64,000 nucleotides of DNA from an uncultured Veillonellaceae bacterium. GTDB lineage: Bacteria > Bacillota > Negativicutes > Veillonellales > Dialisteraceae. The stretch is taken from assembly GCA_927353735.1 (NCBI GenBank), contig CAKMIA010000001.1, forward strand, positions 186,001 through 250,000, written 5' to 3'. The notes under the pieces were generated by a model. The model saw only the letters and a list, made by a program, of their open reading frames with translations, ran no database searches and had not been told where the DNA came from. Positions within the stretch are counted from its first letter, which is position 1. The number at the start of each line of letters is the position of its first letter. Below, one piece after another: positions 1-7,359 of this stretch. The position numbers and the translations under genes are program-made.

Positions 1-13
1 AGGGAGAAAAAGA

Positions 14-382
14 ATGACAGAACAGGAAAAGCTGAATATTATCTGTAAAGCAATTGCCGATAAAAAAGGGGTACAGATCCGTATACTGCATGTATCGGAG
101 CTGACTTCCATTGCGGATTATTTTATCCTTTCCACGGTACGAAACCAGAAGCAGGCACAGGCTGCCGCAGAGGAAGTGGAAGAAAAGATGGAAGAAGCAG
201 GAGAACGGCCTCTCCGTCACGAGGGACTTCGTGAAGGAGACTGGGTCCTGCTGGATTTTGGCAATATCATCGTTCATATCTTTACCGATGAAGAACGCCG
301 CAGATATGAACTGGACCATCTCTGGGGAGAAGCACCGGTCACGGAATATCATGAACCGGAAACCGAGGCATCTCATGAATAA
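14..382 (+). CDS. rsfS: ribosome silencing factor RsfS
   Basis: 122-residue RsfS/Iojap protein. The family binds ribosomal protein L14 on the 50S subunit and blocks subunit joining when nutrients are short. The sequence shows the family pattern: ADYF near residue 34, a helix rich in Gln, Ala and Glu, LRHEG, then WVLLDFG and a C-terminal LDHLWGEAP segment. Length is normal for the family. AGGGAG at the very start of the window is a good ribosome binding site for the ATG at 14. The stop overlaps the start of the next gene by 8 bases, so the two are probably co-translated. The upstream part of the operon lies outside the window. Confidence 0.95.
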   Translation: MTEQEKLNIICKAIADKKGVQIRILHVSELTSIADYFILSTVRNQKQAQAAAEEVEEKMEEAGERPLRHEGLREGDWVLLDFGNIIVHIFTDEERRRYELDHLWGEAPVTEYHEPETEASHE

Positions 383-1241
383 CCAGAAATGGAAGGAAAA
401 TTCCATTGCAGAAATGACCGTCGCCCGGCTTACTTCTTTTGGGGCCTTTCTGAATGCGGAAACGGGAAATTCCGCCGATGATATTCTTCTTCATCGGGAC
501 CAGCAGACGCAGGAAGTCAAAGTCGGTGATACAGTGAAGGTCTTTCTGTATCATGATCCGCATCACCGAATGACAGCCAGTATGCGGCTGCCTCAGATTC
601 CGGTCGGAGGCATCGGTTATGTGGAAGTTCTTCTGATGACCCGTTTTGGAGCCTTTGTGGAAGCAGGAACGGAGCGTGGTATTTTTCTGCCTCATACAGA
701 AACAATCAAACCCATCAGAGAAGGACAAAAAATCTGGGTTAAACTCTATATTGATAAAACCGGCCGTCTGGCGGTAACCATGCATGTCGATGAGGAAATG
801 CGGAAAATTGCCAGACCGGCCAGAGGCATCAAGGTTGGAGGAAAGGTCACAGGCACCATTTATAATATGACCGGAGAAGGGGCCTTTCTGATTACGCGGG
901 AAAAATGGATTGCTTTTCTGCACAGAAAAGATATGCCTCAGACACCGCTGCTGATGGGGCAGGAACTGACCGGTCGTGTGACATTTATCCGGGAAGACGG
1001 GCATCTGAATATTTCTCTTAGACCGACTAAGGAAAAAGCACTGGACTCGGATGGAATTCGTTTATTGCAATATATGGAATCCCATCAGGGGCGTATGCTG
1101 CTGAACGATAAAAGTGATCCAATGCTGATCAAGGATATTCTGGGGATAAGCAAGGCAGCTTTTAAACGGGCTGCTGGACATCTTCTGAAAGAAGGCAAAA
1201 TTACGATGGATGATTCCGGTCAGTACCGGATATCCAAGTAA
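375..1241 (+). CDS. cvfB: S1 RNA-binding domain protein, CvfB family
   Basis: 288 residues from the ATG at 375. The frame is open further upstream, but that part overlaps rsfS and is not protein-like. The order is three S1-type OB folds (about residues 5-60, 70-130 and 155-215), marked by repeated FGAF/GAFV/GAFL segments, then a C-terminal winged-helix region ending GKITMDDSG. This is the architecture of CvfB/YitL proteins, which bind RNA and in Staphylococcus affect virulence gene expression. The 8-base overlap with rsfS implies one operon. A strong shared terminator follows the stop. The RNA target cannot be read from the sequence. Confidence 0.85.
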   Translation: MNNQKWKENSIAEMTVARLTSFGAFLNAETGNSADDILLHRDQQTQEVKVGDTVKVFLYHDPHHRMTASMRLPQIPVGGIGYVEVLLMTRFGAFVEAGTERGIFLPHTETIKPIREGQKIWVKLYIDKTGRLAVTMHVDEEMRKIARPARGIKVGGKVTGTIYNMTGEGAFLITREKWIAFLHRKDMPQTPLLMGQELTGRVTFIREDGHLNISLRPTKEKALDSDGIRLLQYMESHQGRMLLNDKSDPMLIKDILGISKAAFKRAAGHLLKEGKITMDDSGQYRISK

Positions 1242-1246
1242 TAAAC

Positions 1247-1282
1247 AAAAAAGATGAGACAATGTACTGTCTCATCTTTTTT
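1247..1282. terminator. bidirectional terminator between the S1 protein gene and lexA
   Basis: A 15-bp perfect stem (1247-1261 with 1268-1282) and a 6-base loop, flanked by A and T runs on both sides. It can end both convergent transcripts. Confidence 0.9.
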
Positions 1283-1288
1283 ATTGAA

Positions 1289-1924
1289 TCAATAATGGCG
1301 ATAAAGGCCAATGACCTTTCCTAGAATGGTAACCTCCTTGGCAAGAATCGGCTGATAGGCATCATTTTCCGGCTGAAGGCGGATGTGATCCGCTTCCCGG
1401 TAAAATCGTTTCACCGTTGCATTTTCATTACCGACCAGAGCCACTACGATTTCTCCATTTCGTGCGGTTTCCTGCTGAGCCACAATCAGAAGATCGCCTT
1501 CCATAATCCCCGCATTGATCATGCTGTCTCCGCGAACCGTCAACATGAAGCAATTTTCATAACTGCCGACCAGTTCTGCCGGCATCGGCAGTACGGTTTC
1601 CACCCGTTCATCAGCAACAATGGGATCACCGGCACGAACTGCGCCGACAATGGGGGTCGGCAGTATTTTTTTATGCTTCCATGACATATCTTCGGTAAGC
1701 TCAATGGCACGGGAACTGGCGGGATTTCGTTTGATCATTCCCAGCTTTTCCAGTCTTCCCAGATAACCATGGACTGTTGAAGTGGAACGGAGACCGACTG
1801 CATTGCAGATTTCCCGGACGGTAGGGGGATATCCGGACTCCTCGATTTTCTGACGGATATATTCAAGAATACTTTTTTCTCTGCTCGTCAGACCGCGGTC
1901 ATATCCCAATACTTTTCTTGGCAC
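1289..1924 (-). CDS. lexA: SOS repressor LexA
   Basis: 211 residues, usual LexA length. The N-terminal winged helix-turn-helix (residues 12-75) carries the PTVREI and GLRSTSTVH recognition region. The Ala-Gly self-cleavage site is A98-G99, and the Ser/Lys dyad is S134 (GDSM) and K172. RecA filaments trigger self-cleavage and derepress DNA repair genes. The start is GTG, with AGGAAAGG about 9 bases upstream; the nearby ATG is out of frame. It is divergent from a small LysM gene, as lexA is from yneA in Bacillus. A candidate SOS box overlaps its own promoter, suggesting autoregulation. Confidence 0.97.
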   Translation of the reverse strand: MPRKVLGYDRGLTSREKSILEYIRQKIEESGYPPTVREICNAVGLRSTSTVHGYLGRLEKLGMIKRNPASSRAIELTEDMSWKHKKILPTPIVGAVRAGDPIVADERVETVLPMPAELVGSYENCFMLTVRGDSMINAGIMEGDLLIVAQQETARNGEIVVALVGNENATVKRFYREADHIRLQPENDAYQPILAKEVTILGKVIGLYRHY

Positions 1925-1972
1925 AACGGTTCATCCTTTCCTGTATAATCGTGCATCTTTTTATTTGATTTT

Positions 1973-2001
1973 ATTATAATTGATTCTCCATTAAAATACA
2001 A
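1973..2001 (-). promoter_or_regulatory. promoter of lexA
   Basis: On the minus strand, -35 TTGTAT (1996-2001), a 17-base spacer and -10 TATAAT (1973-1978). The candidate SOS box at 2000-2013 abuts the -35. Confidence 0.75.
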
Positions 2002-2013
2002 AACACTCGTTCA
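2000..2013. promoter_or_regulatory. candidate SOS box (LexA operator) at the lexA promoter
   Basis: AAAACACTCGTTCA matches the Gram-positive SOS consensus CGAAC-N4-GTTCG at 7 of 10 fixed positions and touches the lexA -35. The consensus in Negativicutes may differ, so this is tentative. Confidence 0.45.
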
Positions 2014-2025
2014 CAGAAAATATGC

Positions 2026-2054
2026 TTGACCAAACAAATATTCTGTACTATTAT
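2026..2054 (+). promoter_or_regulatory. promoter of the LysM/YneA-like gene
   Basis: -35 TTGACC (2026-2031), 17-base spacer, -10 TATTAT (2049-2054). The second candidate SOS box lies just downstream, over the expected transcription start. Confidence 0.7.
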
Positions 2055-2062
2055 AATAAAAG

Positions 2063-2076
2063 CGAACATAAATTCT
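2063..2076. promoter_or_regulatory. candidate SOS box at the start of the YneA-like transcript
   Basis: CGAACATAAATTCT matches CGAAC-N4-GTTCG at 8 of 10 fixed positions. Its position over the start site would let LexA block transcription. Confidence 0.5.
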
Positions 2077-2125
2077 ATCTATTAATTCCGGGAATATATT
2101 ATGATTTTCGGCAGGGAGGAGTATT

Positions 2126-2401
2126 ATGAGAACTCATACCATTGGTCGGCTGCTTATCCTTTGTCTTGTGGGTATTTTTCTTTTTCAGGCGGCAGTACAG
2201 GCGTCATTTTCAGAATCCATGCCGGCCCAGCAGGAGGTTCGGGTGGAAGCCCATCAGACTTTGTGGGATATTGCAGCCATGCACGTAAACGATGACACGG
2301 ATATTCGCAGTTATATTTACGACATCAAGCAATTGAATCATATCTCTGATGCCGGTCAGCTTCAGCCAGGGCAGATCCTCAAACTGCCTGCGTGTCAGTA
2401 A
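2126..2401 (+). CDS. small exported LysM protein, possible SOS cell-division suppressor (YneA-like)
   Basis: 91 residues. An N-terminal hydrophobic segment (about residues 8-26, RLLILCLVGIFLFQAAVQA) can act as membrane anchor or signal peptide. A single LysM domain follows (about residues 38-88: AHQTLWDIA, then LQPGQILKLP). Size, layout and divergent position next to lexA match YneA of Bacillus, an SOS-induced protein that halts division through its LysM and transmembrane parts. A GGGAGGAG ribosome binding site precedes the ATG, and a bidirectional terminator follows the stop. The YneA role is inferred from context, since LysM alone shows only peptidoglycan binding. Confidence 0.8.
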   Translation: MRTHTIGRLLILCLVGIFLFQAAVQASFSESMPAQQEVRVEAHQTLWDIAAMHVNDDTDIRSYIYDIKQLNHISDAGQLQPGQILKLPACQ

Positions 2402-2447
2402 AAATAAAATCCTCCATCTGCAGAAATGCAATGGAGGATTTTATTTT
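2401..2447. terminator. bidirectional terminator between the LysM gene and the recombinase gene
   Basis: A 17-bp stem (2401-2417 with 2431-2447) containing ATCCTCCAT, with A/T-rich flanks and a 13-base loop. It serves both convergent genes. Confidence 0.85.
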
Positions 2448-2467
2448 TATTTATTTAAGAAAGATAT

Positions 2468-3457
2468 TTATTTGGAGCGGCTGAACATCATACTGATCGG
2501 ATTATTCACGAACAGATTGCCTTCATTGATATAATGCCGAACCATCTCTACAGAACGGTGCCGGGTCTGTTTCATAATAATGCGTTCCTCAATGCCGAAA
2601 AGTGCCGCGGAGGTAGCAAACCCATGACGCAGGCTATGCGCTCCATAGAGATCCGGATTCAGGCCAATCAGGCCCGCGTATTTTTTGATAATAAGATTGA
2701 TGCTTTTATCACTGAGCCGGCGGGAGGAGGGACGTCCGTTTTTGAGAAAGCTCCGAAATAAGGGGCCATCCGTGATAGGGGCTGCCCGCAGCCATTCTTT
2801 TACCGCTGTTACAGCACACATTCCCTTATTCTCAATATAAGGGATGCCAATTTGTTGCCCGGCAGAGGCCTGATCCGTTTTGGAATGAGTGATGGTAATA
2901 ACCATGCCCTGCGGAAGAAAAGAAAGATCTTTCAGATCCAGTCCCGACAGTTCACTTCGGCGAAAGGCGCCCATGAAACCAAGTAGTAGAATGGCTTTAT
3001 CCCGGACATCTGATAATTTATCCGGATTCAGCAGAGAAATCATTTTTTCAAGATCATCCCAGTAAATAGGGGTCTTTCCTTTCTGCGCCACGCCTTTCCG
3101 GCGGCTGAGACCAATTAAGGTTTCCCGTACGATCCATCTGCGGCAGGGATTTTGCTCCGCAAGTCCGGCCGCATTGTAGTTTTCGGAAATGGCGCTGATT
3201 CGTCGACGGATAGTGGATACCGTCGCGTAGTCTGCTAAATCATTGATATAGTTCACGATGACTTCCGGAGTGGCCGGCATAGGCTGAGCCTGATGAAATT
3301 TGCACCAGTCACAGAAATCATTCCAGTCTGATTCATAAGCATTGATGGTATTTTCTGACTTTGTATTGGAAATAGACTGCAGGCTTTTGTCAGAAAGCGC
3401 AGAATCTTCCTGTTTCAGATAATTTTTGCGGATATAAAAATCTTCACGTTCTTTCAT
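2468..3457 (-). CDS. solitary tyrosine recombinase / integrase
   Basis: 329 residues. The N-terminal SAM-like core-binding domain spans about residues 33-115. The catalytic domain shows Arg166 (FRRSEL), Lys193 (HSKTD), His274 and Arg277 (HSLR), His300 (TRHRS) and nucleophile Tyr309 (VRHYI), so all expected catalytic residues are present. It is not a close match in layout to XerC or XerD, and no phage or plasmid genes lie beside it. The non-coding stretch on its 5' side holds a tandem repeat and a perfect dif-like inverted repeat, which may be its target. It could be a Xer-type chromosome resolution enzyme, a domesticated integrase, or a relic of a lost element. Confidence 0.9.
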   Translation of the reverse strand: MKEREDFYIRKNYLKQEDSALSDKSLQSISNTKSENTINAYESDWNDFCDWCKFHQAQPMPATPEVIVNYINDLADYATVSTIRRRISAISENYNAAGLAEQNPCRRWIVRETLIGLSRRKGVAQKGKTPIYWDDLEKMISLLNPDKLSDVRDKAILLLGFMGAFRRSELSGLDLKDLSFLPQGMVITITHSKTDQASAGQQIGIPYIENKGMCAVTAVKEWLRAAPITDGPLFRSFLKNGRPSSRRLSDKSINLIIKKYAGLIGLNPDLYGAHSLRHGFATSAALFGIEERIIMKQTRHRSVEMVRHYINEGNLFVNNPISMMFSRSK

Positions 3458-3536
3458 GTATAGTCCTCAGGTGTGATCAAAAGAGAAATCAGAAAAATCT
3501 CAACATTCACTTATTTGACCCATAAATTTTTGCCGC

Positions 3537-3568
3537 ACTTAGGCGCATTTTTACTTAGGCGCATTTTT
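3537..3568. repeat. tandem direct repeat, 2 x 16 bp
   Basis: Two identical back-to-back copies of ACTTAGGCGCATTTTT, 80 bases upstream of the recombinase start. Function unknown. They could be arm-type binding sites or a duplication scar. Confidence 0.85.
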
Positions 3569-3683
3569 ACGGAAATATACGGGAGAACATCGGAAATACA
3601 AAAAAGTCTGAATTTCCCGATAAAATAGGGCTTTTTCAGGGATTGTCAGATAATCGTAAAACCCCAAAATAACCTCATTTTTA

Positions 3684-3714
3684 TACTTCCGATAATTTAA
3701 CGTTATCGGAAGTA
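3684..3714. repeat. perfect inverted repeat resembling a Xer/dif core site
   Basis: Arms TACTTCCGATAA (3684-3695) and TTATCGGAAGTA (3703-3714) are exact reverse complements around a 7-base centre, TTTAACG. Arm length, spacing and the ACTTCC...ATAA half-site resemble known dif sites, which have two 11-bp arms and a 6-8 bp centre. It lies 227 bp from the recombinase start codon and beyond the mtaD terminator. The recombination role is inferred. Confidence 0.55.
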
Positions 3715-3719
3715 ATTCA

Positions 3720-3764
3720 CGATAAAAAAGAAACGGGATCCTTTTCCCGCTTTCTTTTTTATCG
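3720..3764 (-). terminator. terminator of the mtaD operon
   Basis: The arms CGATAAAAAAGAAACGGG and CCCGCTTTCTTTTTTATCG pair around a short loop. The stem overlaps the mtaD stop codon. Confidence 0.7.
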
Positions 3765-5048
3765 CTGCTGTTTGAACGCATAGAGTTTTTTCGTAACACG
3801 TTCCGTTTCGTAAGACAGCTTTTCTGCATCGATCGTCAGCAGTTCCCGATGTCTCATAAGAAGTTCGCCATTGACCATCACAGTATCTACATCCATGGAG
3901 TTGCCCGCATACACCGCCAGAGATACGCTGTTGAAGCAGGGTTTCCAGTTCCAGCCGCTGCGGTCTACAAGGATGATATCTGCCAGATAACCTTCTTTCA
4001 GGACGCCAAGATCGCTGTAACCGAGACATTTGGCGCCTGCTTCCGTTCCCATCTGTAAAGCTTCCTCTGCCTTAATGGCAAACGGATCAAGAGTGGCCCC
4101 TTTATGAATCAGTGCAGCCAGCCGCATTTCTGCGAACATATCCAGTTTGTTGTTGCTGGAAGCACCGTCTGTACCAAGGCCGACCGTTATACCTGCTTTT
4201 CTCATTTTTGGAACCGGAGCAATACCGGAAGCCAGTTTGAGATTGCTTCCCGGATTATGGGCTACACATACATGTTTGTTTGCAAGAATTTTGATATCCT
4301 CATCTGTGACATGAACGCAATGTGCTGCCAGCGTGGGACAATCAAAAAGTCCGATCGAATTCATCAATGCAATAGGAGTCATGTTGAATTTAGACTGACA
4401 CGTTTCCACTTCCCCTTTGGTTTCACACAGATGGATATGAATAGGAATTCCATATTTTTCTGCGGTGTCACGTACTTTTTTCAGATAGTCCGGCGGACAA
4501 GTATAAGGCGCGTGTGGTCCCAGCATGACGCGGATACGCCCGTTTCCGGCCTGATCCCATTTCCGGAACAGCTCTACATTTTCCTCCAGCGCCTTCATCC
4601 CGTTGGGCGTGACACCTGCCAGTCCGCGGGCAATATTGCCGCGAATCCCTGCTTTTTCTGCAGCCTGAGCACAGGAATCCATGAACATATACATATCACA
4701 GAAGGCGGTCGTGCCTCCGCGGATCATTTCTGCAAATGCGAGCATGCTTCCCCAATATACGATATCGTCATCCAGATGTTCTTCAGCGGGCCAGATCATA
4801 TTTTGGAGCCAGTCCATCAGCGCCAGATCATCGGCATAACTGCGAAAAAGCGTCATGGCTACATGCGTATGGGCGTTCACAAGTCCGGGAAGTGCCAGCA
4901 TTCCTTCCCCATCGATCAGCTGATCAAAAGCAAGATTCTCTGTCTGCTTCGGAAAAGAAAGAATCCGGTTGTCTTCTATGAGAATATTCTGTCCTTCTTC
5001 TGCTTTGCCATCACGGTAAACGGCTACATTTTTTATCAGTGTTTTCAT
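3759..5048 (-). CDS. mtaD: 5-methylthioadenosine / S-adenosylhomocysteine deaminase
   Basis: 429-residue amidohydrolase of the MtaD/TrzN-like group. It has the N-terminal metal site (NAHTHVAM), the WPAEEHL segment, HIHLCET, AHCVHV, HNPGSNLKLASG and GTDGASSNN, all typical of this family. It removes the 6-amino group from SAH, MTA or 5'-deoxyadenosine, giving inosyl products. It is cytosolic and metal-dependent, and normal in length. It lies 12 bases after ahcY on the same strand and is the last gene of the hslO-mtnP-mtnA-ahcY-mtaD run, which ties it to removal of SAM by-products. AGGATGG precedes the ATG. The preferred substrate cannot be told from the sequence. Confidence 0.9.
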   Translation of the reverse strand: MKTLIKNVAVYRDGKAEEGQNILIEDNRILSFPKQTENLAFDQLIDGEGMLALPGLVNAHTHVAMTLFRSYADDLALMDWLQNMIWPAEEHLDDDIVYWGSMLAFAEMIRGGTTAFCDMYMFMDSCAQAAEKAGIRGNIARGLAGVTPNGMKALEENVELFRKWDQAGNGRIRVMLGPHAPYTCPPDYLKKVRDTAEKYGIPIHIHLCETKGEVETCQSKFNMTPIALMNSIGLFDCPTLAAHCVHVTDEDIKILANKHVCVAHNPGSNLKLASGIAPVPKMRKAGITVGLGTDGASSNNKLDMFAEMRLAALIHKGATLDPFAIKAEEALQMGTEAGAKCLGYSDLGVLKEGYLADIILVDRSGWNWKPCFNSVSLAVYAGNSMDVDTVMVNGELLMRHRELLTIDAEKLSYETERVTKKLYAFKQQR

Positions 5049-5060
5049 GATATTCCATCC

Positions 5061-6305
5061 TTATTCCTGATTCAGATAATCCTGCTGCTCCTGGGTAAGC
5101 TCATCGATACTGTATCCCATGGAATGCAGTTTGATTTCCGCAATCTGGCGGTCCAGTTCCCGGGGAAGCAGATACAGCTGAGGCTTCAGTTCACCGGCAT
5201 GCTTGCAGAGATAGGAAGCAGCCAATGCCTGCATAGCAAAGGACAGGTCCATGATCTCTGCCGGATGGCCATCCCCTGCAGCCAGATTGACCAGACGCCC
5301 TTCTGCCATCAGGTATACGGTCTTTCCATTGGGCAGTACATAGCCTTCAATATTTTTTCTTGCTTCATAATGGGAAGTGCAGATACGGTCCAGATCCTTT
5401 TTGCTGACCTCTACATCAAAATGCCCGGCATTGGCACAGATGGCACCGTTCTTCATTTTGAGGAAATGTTTTTCTACGATGACATTGATATCACCGGTAA
5501 CGGTGAGGAAAATATCTCCAAGCGGAGCCGCTTCTTCCATCGGCATCACATCAAATCCATCAAAAACAGCTTCTACTGCTTTAATCGGATCGACTTCCGT
5601 TACAATGACGTGTGCCCCGAGTCCCTTTGCCCGCATGGCGCAGCCTTTACCACACCACCCATATCCAGCGATAACTGCTGTTTTTCCTGTTACGGTCAGA
5701 TTGGTGCTCCGGATAATGCCATCCCACGCAGACTGACCCGTCCCATAGCGATTATCAAAAAGATATTTGCAATAGGAGTCATTGACAGCGATCATAGGAA
5801 ATTCCAGCCGGTGATTCTTTTCCAGATTTCTCAGACGATGGATCCCTGTCGTGGTTTCTTCAGAGCCGCCGACCAGCCGTTCCTGCGCATCCTTTCTGGT
5901 GGTATGAAGGAGATTTACCAGATCGCCGCCATCATCAATAATAATATGCGGTTTATGATCCAATGCTTTATTCAGGAACATCGTATATTCTTCATCCGTG
6001 CACCCATGCCAGGCATATACTGTCACGCCCTGGCTGACAAGGCCTGCCGCGATGGGATCCTGGGTGGAAAGTGGATTACTGCCGGTTACCACCACATCGG
6101 CACCAGCTGCTTTCAGGGTCAGCGCCAGATAGGCTGTTTTTGCTTCCAGATGAATGGACATGACGATCGTCTTGCCGCGGAATACCTGGTCACGAATAAA
6201 TTCGGCTCTGAGATGGTTCAAGGCGGGCATGAAATTTTCCACCCACCGAATACGCTGCATCCCTTCTTCTGCAAGGGAAATATCTCTGATCATAGAATCA
6301 CTCAT
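5061..6305 (-). CDS. ahcY: adenosylhomocysteinase (SAH hydrolase)
   Basis: 414 residues. It splits S-adenosylhomocysteine to homocysteine and adenosine using tightly bound NAD. Visible marks are TGSNPLSTQD, the NAD fold GYGWCGKGCAMRAKG followed by VTEVDP, NAGHFDVE, and a C-terminal end rich in YLLP and LD residues. The short bacterial/archaeal form lacks the approximately 40-residue insert. AAGGAG lies 8 bases before the ATG. The start overlaps mtnA by 8 bases. With mtaD next door, the real substrate may be S-inosylhomocysteine, as shown for the methanogen homologue; this is inference. Confidence 0.93.
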   Translation of the reverse strand: MSDSMIRDISLAEEGMQRIRWVENFMPALNHLRAEFIRDQVFRGKTIVMSIHLEAKTAYLALTLKAAGADVVVTGSNPLSTQDPIAAGLVSQGVTVYAWHGCTDEEYTMFLNKALDHKPHIIIDDGGDLVNLLHTTRKDAQERLVGGSEETTTGIHRLRNLEKNHRLEFPMIAVNDSYCKYLFDNRYGTGQSAWDGIIRSTNLTVTGKTAVIAGYGWCGKGCAMRAKGLGAHVIVTEVDPIKAVEAVFDGFDVMPMEEAAPLGDIFLTVTGDINVIVEKHFLKMKNGAICANAGHFDVEVSKKDLDRICTSHYEARKNIEGYVLPNGKTVYLMAEGRLVNLAAGDGHPAEIMDLSFAMQALAASYLCKHAGELKPQLYLLPRELDRQIAEIKLHSMGYSIDELTQEQQDYLNQE

Positions 6306-7359
6306 TGGTTAAGCTCCTTTCATATTTCAGAATACTTTCCTCATAAGGCGGGGTCAGTACTCCTTTTTCTGTAATAATTCCCCGGATCAATGAAGCGGGT
6401 GTCACATCAAAAGCAGGATTATATACCGGAACATCTTTGGGGGCTGTATAGTGTCCCCCAATCTGACGGATTTCATCAGGATTGCGCTCTTCGATGATGA
6501 TTTCCTTTCCGCTTTGGATGGAGAAATCAAATGTTGAAAAAGGCGCGGCAATATAAAACGGAATATGATGATAAGCCGCAGCGACAGCCAGTCCGTATGT
6601 TCCGATTTTATTGGCTGTATCCCCATTGGCGGCAATCCGGTCCGCACCGACGATAACGGCATCAATCCTTTTATCTCTCATTACGGCAGATGCCATGGAA
6701 TCCGTAATCAGGCAGCATGGAATCTGATCTTCCATCAACTCCGTTGCGGTGAGCCTCGATCCCTGAAGAAGCGGCCGTGTTTCATCCGCAAAAACCCGAT
6801 CCAGCTGGCCGCGGGATGCCAGTGTCACCAGCACGCCAAAAGCGGTACCAATGCCGGCAGTGGCCAGGGCACCGGTATTGCAGTGTGTTAAAATTCGCAG
6901 ACTGTTTTTTCCTTCAAAAAGGGAAGCCCCATTTTCACCAATGCGCCGGCAGGTATCAATGTCTTCTTTCTCAATGGCCTGTGCTCTTTCCAGTAATTTC
7001 TGCGCTGCAGTTTTCGAATCAGATTCAGCAAAGGCTTTTTGCATCTGTCTCACTGCCCAGGCGAGATTGACGGCTGTCGGCCGGGCTTCCGCTATAGCCT
7101 GACAGGAATCATGAAATGCCTGCCGGATTTGCGGCCAGTCCTGATATTCTGTACGGGCTTCCCGCAGAGCCAGTACACAGGCATAGGCAGCGGCTACACC
7201 GATCGCCGGTGCACCGCGTACAGCCAGTTCCCGGATCGCTTCAGCTACCATACGGGAACTGGTACAGCGCCTGTATGTTAGTATCTCCGGCAGCTGCGTC
7301 TGGTCCACGATGATCAATGCGTTTCCATCCCACAACAGAGAATGAAGGCAGTCACTCAT
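6298..7359 (-). CDS. mtnA: S-methyl-5-thioribose-1-phosphate isomerase
   Basis: 353 residues of the eIF2B-related MtnA family. It converts methylthioribose-1-phosphate to the ribulose form in methionine salvage, and can act likewise on 5-deoxyribose-1-phosphate. Family segments seen are RGAPAIGVAAAYA, LTHCNTGALATAG, DETRPLLQGSRLTA and the GADRIAANGDTANKIGTY active-site loop with the catalytic Asp. It overlaps mtnP by an ATGA junction and ahcY by 8 bases, so it is translationally coupled. Downstream mtnB-type salvage genes are not in the window, so the product may instead go to an aldolase-type shunt encoded elsewhere. Confidence 0.95.
   Translation of the reverse strand: MSDCLHSLLWDGNALIIVDQTQLPEILTYRRCTSSRMVAEAIRELAVRGAPAIGVAAAYACVLALREARTEYQDWPQIRQAFHDSCQAIAEARPTAVNLAWAVRQMQKAFAESDSKTAAQKLLERAQAIEKEDIDTCRRIGENGASLFEGKNSLRILTHCNTGALATAGIGTAFGVLVTLASRGQLDRVFADETRPLLQGSRLTATELMEDQIPCCLITDSMASAVMRDKRIDAVIVGADRIAANGDTANKIGTYGLAVAAAYHHIPFYIAAPFSTFDFSIQSGKEIIIEERNPDEIRQIGGHYTAPKDVPVYNPAFDVTPASLIRGIITEKGVLTPPYEESILKYERSLTNE

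Larger units (their letters stand above)
3458..3758. other. non-coding stretch with recombination-site-like repeats
   Basis: 301 bases, AT-rich, no convincing gene. It holds a tandem 16-bp repeat (3537-3568), scattered copies of an ATCGGAAAT-like motif (3569-3580 and 3589-3599 direct, 3612-3625 inverted), a perfect 12-bp-arm inverted repeat (3684-3714) and the start of the mtaD terminator. A short open frame here runs into mtaD in another frame and is a shadow. Confidence 0.6.

Noticed and set aside
2468..3457. Prophage or integrative element carrying the recombinase
   Set aside because: No other phage, plasmid or mobilisation genes and no att-like direct repeats flank it; both sides are chromosomal housekeeping genes.
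4104..6374. A 756-codon open frame on the plus strand opposite mtaD and ahcY
   Set aside because: It lies entirely antisense to two conserved enzymes, spans their junction, has no ribosome site and a low-complexity-like translation rich in His, Phe and Ile. It is a reading-frame shadow.
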